From Polyangiaceae bacterium (GTDB lineage Bacteria; Myxococcota_A; Polyangia; Polyangiales; Polyangiaceae), in assembly GCA_041389725.1 (NCBI GenBank), contig JAWKRG010000003.1:620001-684000 (forward strand): a DNA stretch of 64,000 bases, read 5' to 3'. Position numbers and translations under genes: made by a program. Positions 16,345 to 23,966 of the stretch are shown here, in pieces (position 1 is the stretch's first letter; each line of letters opens with the position of its first letter). The notes beneath the pieces were generated by a model that was given only the letters and a program-made list of their open reading frames with translations, was not told the origin of the DNA and did no database searches.

Positions 16345-17177
16345 GCGCGGGTCAGCTCCGCACAGCGCTGCAACCAGCGGGTCAACACGCCCACGAAGGT
16401 CGCCCGGGATTGCTTCGCGATCTGCTCCACCTCTGCGTGATCGAGCGGAGCGCCGGACATGCCAGCAGCCATGTTGGTGATGCAACTCATGGCGCCAACA
16501 CGCACCCCGCGGTGACGGAGGGAAAGCACTTCGATCACGGTACTCATTCCCACCGCATCAGCACCCAGCGTGCGCAGCATGCGGATTTCCGCTGGGGTCT
16601 CGTAGCTGGGGCCGAGGAGGGCGGCGTACACGCCTTCGCGAAGTTCTGCGCCCGACTCCTTCGCCGCTTGCCGAGCCGCGGCACGAATGCTCGAGTCGTA
16701 GGCTTCCGTCATGTCCGGGAAGCGGGGCAACCCGTCGGGGTTCGGCCCCACCAACGGGTTTCGTCCGGTGAGGTTCAGGTGATCCGTGATGAGCATCAGA
16801 TCGCCGGCTTGAAAGTGTTCGTTGACACCACCAGCGGCGTTGGTGAGCACCACGACGCGACAGCCAAGCGCCGCCAGTAGCCGCACGCCAAATGTGGCGC
16901 GCTCCAGCGAGTGCCCTTCATAGAGATGGACGCGCCCCTGCAAGCACGCCACGCGCGCGCTCCCCACGGCGCCCAGGCATAGATTGCCGGCGTGACCCAC
17001 GACCGCGCTCTCGGGCATGTTGGGGATCTGTGCGTAGGGAACCTTTCGCAGGTCAGCGAGCTGGTCCCCAAACGCCCCGAGTCCCGATCCGAGAACGACG
17101 CCGACGTCGGGCGGCGGACTACCCAGCGCGGTGACGCTGCGGAGTGCTTCCGCCAGCTGGGGATCGAGTGCGGACAT
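16341..17177 (-). CDS. punA: Purine nucleoside phosphorylase (trimeric, PNP-I type)
   Basis: 278 residues, matching the trimeric PNP family that splits inosine and guanosine with phosphate. Motifs: GVVLGSGLG near the N-terminus (phosphate site), GRVHLYEGH, VVVLTNAAGGVN, GPSYETPAEIRML and VGMSTVIEVL, then ITNMAAG with the purine-contacting Asn. It heads a three-gene operon with cytidine deaminase and an amidohydrolase. The start ATG 17177 is divergent from the small gene at 17344. Confidence 0.94.
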   Translation of the reverse strand: MSALDPQLAEALRSVTALGSPPPDVGVVLGSGLGAFGDQLADLRKVPYAQIPNMPESAVVGHAGNLCLGAVGSARVACLQGRVHLYEGHSLERATFGVRLLAALGCRVVVLTNAAGGVNEHFQAGDLMLITDHLNLTGRNPLVGPNPDGLPRFPDMTEAYDSSIRAAARQAAKESGAELREGVYAALLGPSYETPAEIRMLRTLGADAVGMSTVIEVLSLRHRGVRVGAMSCITNMAAGMSGAPLDHAEVEQIAKQSRATFVGVLTRWLQRCAELTRA

Positions 17178-17343
17178 GGTGCCGCGACTCTAGCCGCTGC
17201 GTCCGACGCTTGCGAAATCCTGGCGCAAGTCCAACCGTCGAATCCCGGTTTTCGGACCCGCCGGCCGGTGCTATGGTCCCGCCCCGCTCTTCCGGCGGCA
17301 GAGCCTCCGGCAAAAACGCATTCATTTCATGGAGTTGAACAGC

Positions 17344-17682
17344 ATGGCTTCGAAATTGGCTGAGTTCCTGAAGGAAAACAAGCTCGACATCCGGCGTGTC
17401 TATGCGGCCTCGCGCAAGCTCGAGCAGCTGCGCCCTGAGGATCGCGCCATCCGCCTCAAGCGTCGCCAGCGGAGCGACGAAGCCAAGGCCGCCAAACCTG
17501 CCGAGGGCGAAGCAGCCCCGGCCAAGCCTCGCAGCGGCCGTCCGGTGACCCATCAGCTCGTCTCCCGCATCGAGGCCGGTAGAACCATTCCTGGAGCGGC
17601 GAAGACCCGCATCTTGCGCGCCGTGAACCACCTCTTGGAGCAGAAGAAGAAGAGCCCCGTCGATCTGAAGGCCATTTTCTAG
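17344..17682 (+). CDS. Small basic hypothetical protein
   Basis: 112 residues, no family recognised. The N-terminal 50 residues are helical and basic (SKLAEFLKENKLDIRRVYAAS, DRAIRLKRRQ), then comes an Ala/Lys/Pro linker and a C-terminal helix-loop-helix stretch (SRIEAGRTIPGAAKTRILRAVNHLLEQKKK). The charge and the Arg/Lys-rich helices suggest contact with nucleic acid or a ribosome, but this is inference. GGAG 9 bp upstream supports ATG 17344 over the in-frame ATG at 17329. Confidence 0.72.
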   Translation: MASKLAEFLKENKLDIRRVYAASRKLEQLRPEDRAIRLKRRQRSDEAKAAKPAEGEAAPAKPRSGRPVTHQLVSRIEAGRTIPGAAKTRILRAVNHLLEQKKKSPVDLKAIF

Positions 17683-17768
17683 GGTTGGGCGCCCAACGCG
17701 GCGCGTCACAATGGCCCGTCCACTCGCCGGAATGAAAACTTCGCGGCCAGCGTGCATCCAACATTCCT

Positions 17769-18443
17769 ATGCAGGCTGCTTTGGCCCTCCAACCGTCCTT
17801 TGCGACGGGGGTGGGTGGAAAAACCAGAGACTGGCGCGTGGCACTCGATGAGGAGCTCGTAGCTCGCTGCCAAGCGGGCGACACGCTCGCATTCCGCGAG
17901 CTTTTTCGCCTTCACAAGACCAACGTGGCGCGCCTCGTTCAGCGAATGAACGGGCGCAGCACGGAGGTGGACGACTTGGTGCAGGAGGTGTTCCTGCAAG
18001 TTCACCGGTCCATTGGGGATTTTCGCGGCAAGAGCCGGTTCTCGACGTGGCTCTACCGGGTGACGGTGAACGTGGTGCTGATGCACCGTCGGGCCGCCAA
18101 GAGCCGCCCCACCTTGGTCGAGCAACCCGAGACGATGGTGCCCGAAGCACGCGAGCCTTTGCCCGACGAGTTGGCATCACGAGCGGCGCGCGTACGAGTG
18201 TTTGCGCAACTGCTCGAGCAACTGAGTGAGAAGAAGCGCACGGTGTTCATTCTTCACGAGTTGGAAGGAATGGGCGCGTCGGAGATCGCCGACGTGGTCG
18301 AAGCCCCGGTGCTCACGGTACGAACCAGGCTATTCTATGCAAGGCGTGAGCTCGAGGCGTTGATTCGCAACGAGCCAGCGCTGGCTTCGGTTCTGGCGGA
18401 ACTCGAGGGCAGCGCCAACAAAGTTCGGGAGGCAGGCCAATGA
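17769..18443 (+). CDS. ECF-type RNA polymerase sigma factor
   Basis: 224 residues. Region 2 is clear (ELVARCQAGDTLAFRELFRL, DDLVQEVFLQVHRSIGDFRGKSRFSTWLYRVTVN), and region 4 follows (LSEKKRTVFILHELEGMGASEIADVVEAPVLTVRTRLFYARRELEAL). It directs transcription of a small regulon and is controlled by the next gene, whose start overlaps the stop (ATGA). The first ~25 residues are weakly conserved, and GTG 17838 is a possible later start. A FecR-type partner without a TonB receptor nearby suggests a non-iron signal. Confidence 0.9.
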   Translation: MQAALALQPSFATGVGGKTRDWRVALDEELVARCQAGDTLAFRELFRLHKTNVARLVQRMNGRSTEVDDLVQEVFLQVHRSIGDFRGKSRFSTWLYRVTVNVVLMHRRAAKSRPTLVEQPETMVPEAREPLPDELASRAARVRVFAQLLEQLSEKKRTVFILHELEGMGASEIADVVEAPVLTVRTRLFYARRELEALIRNEPALASVLAELEGSANKVREAGQ

Positions 18444-19492
18444 GCGACTCGAATCTGCCGGAATCTCAGCTGCTGGAGCAACTGACGGCGGAGCTTCGCG
18501 AGGAGTCTGAGCCGGACTTGGACTTCGAGGCCTTGGAAGCTCGCCTGATCGCACAGGTGGAGGTGGAGCAAGCGCAACGTCGACGCCGAAGTTGGATCGC
18601 TGGCGGCCTGTCCTTGGCAGCGGCCGCTGCTGCGGCTTTCCTGCTGAGTCGCCCGGCGCCCGCTCCGCCGACGAGGCCCCTGGCAACGCTTCCGACGCCG
18701 AGTTCGAACGTCGTGACGAGTGCCAAGGTGGACGGCAACACGCTCTCCCCGCAGCAACACGTCGTGGCCCAAGGCCATGGCATCGTCGTCAATCACGCCA
18801 AGCATTCGCAGTGGACGCTCGCACCGGGCAGTGACGCAAGCGCACTGCAGGTGGGCTCCAAGGTCGTGATCGCCTTGCACTCCGGCTCCCTCGAGGCCCA
18901 AGTGGTCCCGAGCCAACGGCCGGAGACCTTCGTGGTGCAAGTGAAGCAGGCCCGCGTAGCGGTGCATGGCACCAAGTTCCGCGTGGTCGTCAAGAACGAC
19001 GGCTTGGACGTGGACGTCAGTGAGGGTGTCGTGGCGGTGGGCCCCGCGGACGCGCAGCCCCTTTGGTTCTTGAACGCGGGTGACAAGGGCACCTTCGCCG
19101 ATTCGGGCCGCGAGGGCTCCGTACAGCGCGAGACCGCAGAGCTGCCGCCTGCGCCGAGCGAAGCGGTGGCTGGAAACAGTAGTCCTCGCAAACCCGTCGT
19201 ATTGCCGTCGACGCCACCGCAAGCGGAGCTCACGGCCCTCGCGGACCGAGCCGCGGCGGTGGCCACGCAGTGCTTCACCCAGCACGTGAATTTGGAGGCG
19301 GGAGTACGCATCACGGCCAAGAGCCAGATGACCATCGCGCTCGCCCCCAACGGACGCGTGGGCGGCGTCAGCTTCGAGCCGCCGCTGGCGCCGCAGGTTC
19401 AAGCCTGCGTCCAGTCGCGCCTCGGCACGCCCAAGCTCTCACCCAGCCAAAAGGGCGGGCAGACCGAGCGCACGGTTTGGCTGAGTCCGTGA
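18440..19492 (+). CDS. FecR-domain anti-sigma/sensor protein, membrane-anchored
   Basis: 350 residues. A cytoplasmic N-terminus of ~48 acidic residues (LLEQLTAELREE) could bind the ECF sigma encoded just upstream. One membrane helix lies at about 49-69 (SWIAGGLSLAAAAAAAFLL), and a periplasmic FecR-like beta domain at about 100-215 (VKQARVAVHGTKFRVVV, then VDVSEGVVAVG). The C-terminal ~90 residues include a TonB/AgmX-like motif region (VEAGVRITAKSQMTIALAPNG style, ending near VQSRLGTPKLSP). The 4-bp overlap with the sigma gene implies coupled synthesis of the sigma/anti-sigma pair. Confidence 0.82.
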   Translation: MSDSNLPESQLLEQLTAELREESEPDLDFEALEARLIAQVEVEQAQRRRRSWIAGGLSLAAAAAAAFLLSRPAPAPPTRPLATLPTPSSNVVTSAKVDGNTLSPQQHVVAQGHGIVVNHAKHSQWTLAPGSDASALQVGSKVVIALHSGSLEAQVVPSQRPETFVVQVKQARVAVHGTKFRVVVKNDGLDVDVSEGVVAVGPADAQPLWFLNAGDKGTFADSGREGSVQRETAELPPAPSEAVAGNSSPRKPVVLPSTPPQAELTALADRAAAVATQCFTQHVNLEAGVRITAKSQMTIALAPNGRVGGVSFEPPLAPQVQACVQSRLGTPKLSPSQKGGQTERTVWLSP

Positions 19493-19499
19493 GCGGGCG

Positions 19500-19883
19500 C
19501 TAGTTCTCGCGTCGCAGCACTACGGAGCGCGACTCCCCAAGCATCCAGCGGATGCTCTGCTCATCATCGAGCTTGAAGTGCACCTTGTCGCTCTTGCCGT
19601 CGGCGCGGGCCACCGCGACGTAGACGTCGTTGTTGTGGACTTGCAGCACCTTGTATTGCCCGCTGCGGGGCTCTTCGGCCGGTACCGCGACGGTCACCGT
19701 CGAGCCCGAGAACTCGAAGCTCGTGCCCCGCGCCCAGCCCGTGGCCATCGCGACCTGGCGGTCGTCGAAATTCTCCACGCCCTCCCCGACCCAGCGGCCT
19801 TCGAGCTTCTTTTGGACGGGGTGACCGCAGCCGAGCATCGCCAGGACCGACAGACCTGCCAGGAACCAGCTGCCGCGGAACAT
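19500..19883 (-). CDS. Small lipoprotein of unknown function
   Basis: 127 residues from ATG 19883, chosen because AGGAA lies about 7 bp upstream and it gives a compact lipoprotein signal with lipobox AMLGC. The mature part is a small beta-rich domain (EGRWVGEGVENFDD, FEFSGSTVTVAVP, GQYKVLQVHNNDVYVAV, VHFKLDDEQSIRWM) that resembles lipocalin-like or DUF-type sheets but is not assigned. It is convergent with the FecR gene (7 bp apart) and has its own promoter. Confidence 0.75.
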   Translation of the reverse strand: MFRGSWFLAGLSVLAMLGCGHPVQKKLEGRWVGEGVENFDDRQVAMATGWARGTSFEFSGSTVTVAVPAEEPRSGQYKVLQVHNNDVYVAVARADGKSDKVHFKLDDEQSIRWMLGESRSVVLRREN

Positions 19884-19916
19884 GCCGAATTTCCTGCGGA
19901 ATTCCATGATGCACAC

Positions 19917-19945
19917 ATTGTAGGGTATGCACCTACATCAATCAA
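19917..19945 (-). promoter_or_regulatory. Sigma-70 type promoter of the small lipoprotein gene
   Basis: Minus-strand TTGATT (19940-19945) and TACAAT (19917-19922) are exactly 17 bp apart, about 35 bp before ATG 19883. The same interval contains the dyad TGTAGG-N7-CCTACA (19919-19937), which overlaps the -10 box and spacer and could be an operator. Confidence 0.6.
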
Positions 19946-19962
19946 GAAACCGGTTTGCCTCG

Positions 19963-19994
19963 GTCGTTCAACCTGGGTCGTTCAACCTGGGTCG
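19963..19994. repeat. 14-bp perfect tandem repeat, 2.3 copies
   Basis: GTCGTTCAACCTGG occurs at 19963-19976 and 19977-19990 and begins again at 19991-19994. It lies in the short gap between the lipoprotein promoter and the stop of the 20011-20655 gene. It may be a simple duplication. Confidence 0.85.
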
Positions 19995-20010
19995 GGCTAC
20001 TCCGCCCACT

Positions 20011-20655
20011 TCAGTCGCGCGCGCGGAAGTGTCGAGACGCCCACCACAGAGTGGCAACGGGCTGGTGCCAAGAAGCCCACGACGCGACCTCCCGGAGGTC
20101 TATGCTGGTCCGGCGCCCCGTCTCATTGCTGTAGACGACCCACAGAGTCCCATCGCAGCCCGTGCCGCTGAGGCGCTCCAGCTCTTGCACGTGCTGCTCG
20201 AGCAGGTGGCCTTGCGCCGCCAAGCTGACCGGCATCCAGCGCTGGCTCGTGGGTCGCCCCGCCTCGTCCAGGGTCAGTTCCACCGGCGGCGCGCGCAGCA
20301 CTTGGATGGAGACGGCAAGATCGGGCTGGAGTGCGCTGCGGTGAGCAGCGTCTGGGATCGAGAACAGCCGCCGTGTGTCCACGAAGATGGGGGGACGCCG
20401 GCACTCCATCACGGCCGGCGCGCCAGTCCCGACGCTGAGTGTCGAGGCGTCGAAGTACAGTCGATCCCATCGTGGTTGGCCCGAGGCCTGTCGCAACGCT
20501 TCTCGCAACCGCGCGGCGTACTCGAAGCCGATTTGCTGCTCCGGGTGCGCGAGGGAGAAGACCCGCGGCTTCTGCAGCATCCAGGTGGCAACGTCATTCC
20601 ACACACCGTCGATGATGCTGCGGAGATGACCGAGATGTAGTGGTTGCGTGTTCAC
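20011..20655 (-). CDS. Hypothetical protein
   Basis: 214 residues, family not recognised. No signal peptide or membrane helix. It is rich in Arg, Leu, Trp and Gln, with mixed alpha/beta character (IDGVWNDVATWMLQKP, QPDLAVSIQVLRAPPVELTL, TLWVVYSNETGRRTSIDL). GTG 20655 is 3 bp after the stop of the SUMF1-like gene, so the two are surely co-transcribed. It may be a partner of that protein. Confidence 0.65.
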   Translation of the reverse strand: MNTQPLHLGHLRSIIDGVWNDVATWMLQKPRVFSLAHPEQQIGFEYAARLREALRQASGQPRWDRLYFDASTLSVGTGAPAVMECRRPPIFVDTRRLFSIPDAAHRSALQPDLAVSIQVLRAPPVELTLDEAGRPTSQRWMPVSLAAQGHLLEQHVQELERLSGTGCDGTLWVVYSNETGRRTSIDLREVASWASWHQPVATLWWASRHFRARD

Positions 20656-20658
20656 GAC

Positions 20659-21672
20659 TCACAAGGACCGGCAACAACGAGTGCCGAGACTATAGTCGAA
20701 ATAGCTGGGCGCGTGGCTGGACACCTTCGATTCGCAGCCTGCGCGGGTGCTGCGTGAATAGAAGCCACCGACGAACACGCCGTCGGGGTCCGCCACCCAT
20801 TCATCCAGGTTGCCGACCATGTCGTAGACGGCGTCTTGCCCCCAACGACTCGCGCAATCCGCCGTCGCACCCGTCTTTCTGAGCAAAGGTCGACCGTTCT
20901 TGGCGACCTTGTTCAGGCGCGGGTCCGTGTGATTGATCGACGCGTTTCCGTGAAGCTCCGCAGCCGGATGGGCTTCTCGAAAGACGTTGCAGCGACCTTG
21001 AACGTATTCGGTCCCATAGGGGAACTGCGTGGCGTCAGCGCCTCGACAAGCACGCACCCACTCGTCCTCGCTGCAGAGGCGCTTGCCTGCGTTGGCGCAA
21101 GCGCGCTCCGCCAGGTTGCGCGACAGATAGCCGTTGGGCACCACGCTGGGCAGTGACAGCGCCCGCGGCTCGAAAGACTCCTCGAGTTGCCATGGGGGCG
21201 GCGCTGGAACCGGCGTGTTGCGCGCCAGGTCCGTCTCACCATCGGCGGGCGCGTTCCGCCAGCGCCCGTAGGTCCGAGCGATGATCCGGCTGTCCGGATG
21301 GTAGTAGGGCGAGATCGGACGTCCCTGGGCCGCGTCCACCAGCGAGGCTTCATAGCGATCGATGCAGTACGCGCCCGCAATCGACACCATGTCTTCGGGA
21401 CACGCGCCCGCGGCCGGTCTCCAGGGCCCGGGAAGCACGATGTGCTCGGGGACTTCCCCAGGGGCCAAGTCGCCACCGTCGGGAAGGTAGAGCAACTGCG
21501 GTGGTCCCGCGGTCGAAGCGGGGGGCACCGCGCTCGTCAAAGTCGGCGGTGGCGGTGGCAGCGAGGCGATCGGCGCACTGGCGGGGCGTGCTCGGACGGC
21601 CAGGTAGGTCACGGCGCCGCCGGCGGCCATGGCGGCGAGAACGCTCAGTGCGTTGCGTGCCCTCGAATTCAC
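20659..21672 (-). CDS. Membrane-anchored formylglycine-generating-enzyme-like (SUMF1/C-type lectin fold) protein
   Basis: 337 residues. The N-terminus is a signal-anchor (LSVLAAMAAGGAVTYLAV), then a Pro-rich linker (about 30-85) and a SUMF1-type domain (about 88-335): MVSIAGAYCIDRYEASL, GYLSRNLAERACANAGKRLCSEDEWVRACRG, YDMVGNLDEWVAD and a C-terminal FDYSLGTRCCRS. These are the hallmarks of FGE-sulfatase-like folds, which include real sulfatase-activating enzymes and many non-catalytic or substrate-binding relatives. No sulfatase gene is nearby, so an envelope or binding role is at least as likely as enzyme activation. It is the first gene of a pair with the 20011-20655 gene. Confidence 0.83.
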   Translation of the reverse strand: MNSRARNALSVLAAMAAGGAVTYLAVRARPASAPIASLPPPPPTLTSAVPPASTAGPPQLLYLPDGGDLAPGEVPEHIVLPGPWRPAAGACPEDMVSIAGAYCIDRYEASLVDAAQGRPISPYYHPDSRIIARTYGRWRNAPADGETDLARNTPVPAPPPWQLEESFEPRALSLPSVVPNGYLSRNLAERACANAGKRLCSEDEWVRACRGADATQFPYGTEYVQGRCNVFREAHPAAELHGNASINHTDPRLNKVAKNGRPLLRKTGATADCASRWGQDAVYDMVGNLDEWVADPDGVFVGGFYSRSTRAGCESKVSSHAPSYFDYSLGTRCCRSL

Positions 21673-21705
21673 GAGCGCCCCGAGCGCACGGGCAGCATGC
21701 TCCCG

Positions 21706-21927
21706 CTACTTGCCGCGGTAGACGATCAAACCGTGGCTGAGGTCGTAGGGGGAAACGGCGACGCGAACGCGGTCTCCCGGCAAGACTCGAATGTGGTGGC
21801 GGCGCATGCGCCCCGACAGCTGCGCGCGCACGACGGCGCCGCCTTGATCGACTCTGATGGTGTACTGTCCACCACCGAGGGCGTCTTGAATGACGCCCTC
21901 CATTTCTAGAAGGTCACCTTTACTCAT
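21706..21927 (-). CDS. infA: Translation initiation factor IF-1 (divergent copy)
   Basis: 73 residues, the normal IF-1 length, OB fold: GDLLEMEGVIQDALGGG, QYTIRVDQGGAVVRAQLSGRMRRHHIRVLPGDRVRVAVSPYDLSHGLIVYRGK read in parts. IF-1 binds the ribosomal A site with IF-2 and IF-3. The core GRMRRHHIRVLPGD is kept, while the N-terminus and the loop AVVRAQLSG differ from typical IF-1. Longer in-frame starts upstream encode a non-conserved tail and are rejected. It is isolated from ribosomal-protein operons, so it may be a second copy. Confidence 0.9.
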   Translation of the reverse strand: MSKGDLLEMEGVIQDALGGGQYTIRVDQGGAVVRAQLSGRMRRHHIRVLPGDRVRVAVSPYDLSHGLIVYRGK

Positions 21928-22042
21928 CTGCGAATCGTCTGCCCTGAAAGCAGTTGGGGTAAAAAAGCGAGCGGAAGCTGACACAAGCCCGCGCCGGGTG
22001 CAAGCTCGGCCCGGAGAGACGGGTTCGACAGCGGTATTTGTC

Positions 22043-22711
22043 GTGTCTTTTGCAACTCTGTTCGATTTCAACGGCGTGCTCGTGGACGACGAGGCGGTGC
22101 ACCTAGATGCATTCCGCGAGGCACTGCTACCGCTGAACATAGAGGTCAGCGACCAGGACTACTTCGAGCGCTACATTGGCTTCGACGACGTCGGCGCGTT
22201 CCGAGCCATTCTGGAGGACGCGGGCCGCGCCGCAGACGATGATTTCGTGCGTCAGTTGGTCGAGGCCAAGCGCCCACTCTATCGACGTCGTGCCGAGCAG
22301 AGCTTGGTGCTGTTCCCGGGCGCGGCCTCCCTGGTTCGCCGCCGCGCCGGCCACGGCACGGTCGCCGTGGTGTCCGGCGCCCTGCGAGACGAGATCGAAC
22401 TTGGACTCGAACGCTTGGCGGTCCGCGACTGCGTCGCTTTCATCATCAGCGCCGAGGACACGAAATACTCGAAGCCGGATCCCGAGGGCTACCTGCTCGC
22501 GATGCAGCGCTTGAGCGCAGAGCCCGCCGTCGTGATCGAAGACTCTGTTGCCGGAGTGCAAGCAGCGCACGCAGCAGGCCTTGGGGTGGTGGCGGTCGCG
22601 CACAGCGCGCCGTCGTCTGCCCTGCTTGCCGCTGGCGCCCGCGTGGTGCGCGAGCGACTCGCCGACATCGAAGACGTAGATTTCCGGCTTGCGACGGACG
22701 CCCGACCATGA
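22043..22711 (+). CDS. HAD-superfamily hydrolase with a DxN nucleophile motif
   Basis: 222 residues, beta-phosphoglucomutase/phosphatase-like HAD. Motif I reads LFDFNGVLVDDE: the nucleophilic Asp is present, but the second Asp, the general acid/base of phosphatases and mutases, is Asn. The cap domain follows, then motif II (VAVVSGAL), motif III Lys (TKYSKPDPEG) and motif IV (VVIEDSVAGVQAA). The start is probably GTG 22043; earlier in-frame starts would overlap infA on the other strand. It is translationally coupled (ATGA) to the GH113-like gene, which suggests carbohydrate or phospho-sugar chemistry. The missing Asp leaves the reaction open. Confidence 0.83.
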   Translation: MSFATLFDFNGVLVDDEAVHLDAFREALLPLNIEVSDQDYFERYIGFDDVGAFRAILEDAGRAADDDFVRQLVEAKRPLYRRRAEQSLVLFPGAASLVRRRAGHGTVAVVSGALRDEIELGLERLAVRDCVAFIISAEDTKYSKPDPEGYLLAMQRLSAEPAVVIEDSVAGVQAAHAAGLGVVAVAHSAPSSALLAAGARVVRERLADIEDVDFRLATDARP

Positions 22712-23940
22712 AACCCCGGCGAAAGCGCAGCGCCCTCGCCGCAGCGGTGTTTTCGTTGAGTCTGGCGCCTTGCGCCGCTCGCGCCGATGCCAGCCCCCCC
22801 CTGGAACGACTCAGCCGCGTGCTGGCCGACCTGGGTCGCCCCGCGCCGGCCACGCTTCCGGCCGGCGCCGCGGGCTGGCGCGACGGCGGCTTTGGCGCGA
22901 TCCGCGGCGTGACCGTCGGCCCCATCGAGAACGCACTACATCCCGGAATCGGCTACGGCAGCGCTGCCTGCGCGCGGAGCTTCCAGGAAATCAAGCGCAT
23001 GGGCGGCAGCTGGGTGAGCCTCACCCCTTTTGGCCGAACCTATGACCTGCACCCCTCGGGGGTCTCGCTCAGCTTCGAGGCGCCCTTCGAGCAGAATCGG
23101 GAGGCTGTGCGCAGTGCCATTCGCCAGGCTCACGCCGCTGGTTTGCGGGTGATGCTCGTGCCGCACCTCTGGGTGGAGAGCGGCGAGTGGCGCGCGCTCA
23201 TCGATCCCGGCGACGACGCCGCCTGGCAACGCTGGGCAAAGAGCTACGAGGCGTTCCTATTGGCCTGGGCGGAAGTGGCGCGAGACACGGGCGCAGAGAT
23301 GCTCTCGGTGGGAGTCGAGCTGCGTAGCTGGGTCACGACCCACCGAGCGCCGAGCTTCTCCAACATCATCGCTCGCGTTCGCGGGGTGTATCCGGGCCTT
23401 CTGACCTACGCGGCGAATTGGGACGACGTCGACAGCACGGTCATTCTCGGTCAGCTCGACGTGATCGGCATCAACGCGTTTTACCCTTTGGCCGAAAAGG
23501 AGGGCACGCGCTTCAGCGGTCTGGTCGAAGGAGGCAATCAGATCGCCAAACGCGTGCGGGCACTGGCGGACGCATGGAACAAGCCGGTCATGTTCACCGA
23601 GTTTGGCTACACCACGCGCAAGGACCCGGCGGTGAAGCCCTGGGAGTGGCCAGACCACATGAAGGACGTGATCGTCGATCAGACCGCGCAGGCCGAAGCC
23701 TACGCCGCGCTCTTGGCACCGCTGATGGACGAACCGCGATTTGCCGGCTTCTTCGTGTGGCGTGTGTATTCGGATCCCAACGACGTCTCCCAAGAGCAGG
23801 AGTGGGGTTTCTCCCCGCGCGGAAAGCTGGCGGAACTAGTGCTTCGCGACGCCTTCGCCGCGCACTGGGCCACCGACGGAGCGCGTCCCCTCGGCGACGC
23901 CCTGCGCCTTCCGCGCACGACGGGTATCGGGATCTACTGA
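22708..23940 (+). CDS. Secreted glycoside hydrolase, GH113/GTA TIM-barrel type
   Basis: 410 residues. Sec signal at 1-26 (ending AARA-DA). The rest is a TIM barrel like GH113 beta-mannanases and related barrels: RGVTVGP and RSFQEIKRMGGSWVSLTPFGR on the first strands, VMLVPHLWV, MLSVGVELRSW (candidate acid/base Glu), LDVIGINAFYPL, VMFTEFGY (candidate nucleophile Glu) and FFVWRVYSDP. It would act outside the cytoplasm on a beta-glycan. Overlap by 4 bp with the HAD gene suggests one transcription and translation unit. Confidence 0.83.
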   Translation: MKPRRKRSALAAAVFSLSLAPCAARADASPPLERLSRVLADLGRPAPATLPAGAAGWRDGGFGAIRGVTVGPIENALHPGIGYGSAACARSFQEIKRMGGSWVSLTPFGRTYDLHPSGVSLSFEAPFEQNREAVRSAIRQAHAAGLRVMLVPHLWVESGEWRALIDPGDDAAWQRWAKSYEAFLLAWAEVARDTGAEMLSVGVELRSWVTTHRAPSFSNIIARVRGVYPGLLTYAANWDDVDSTVILGQLDVIGINAFYPLAEKEGTRFSGLVEGGNQIAKRVRALADAWNKPVMFTEFGYTTRKDPAVKPWEWPDHMKDVIVDQTAQAEAYAALLAPLMDEPRFAGFFVWRVYSDPNDVSQEQEWGFSPRGKLAELVLRDAFAAHWATDGARPLGDALRLPRTTGIGIY

Positions 23941-23966
23941 CGACGCTGCCCGCTTCTACTTCGACG

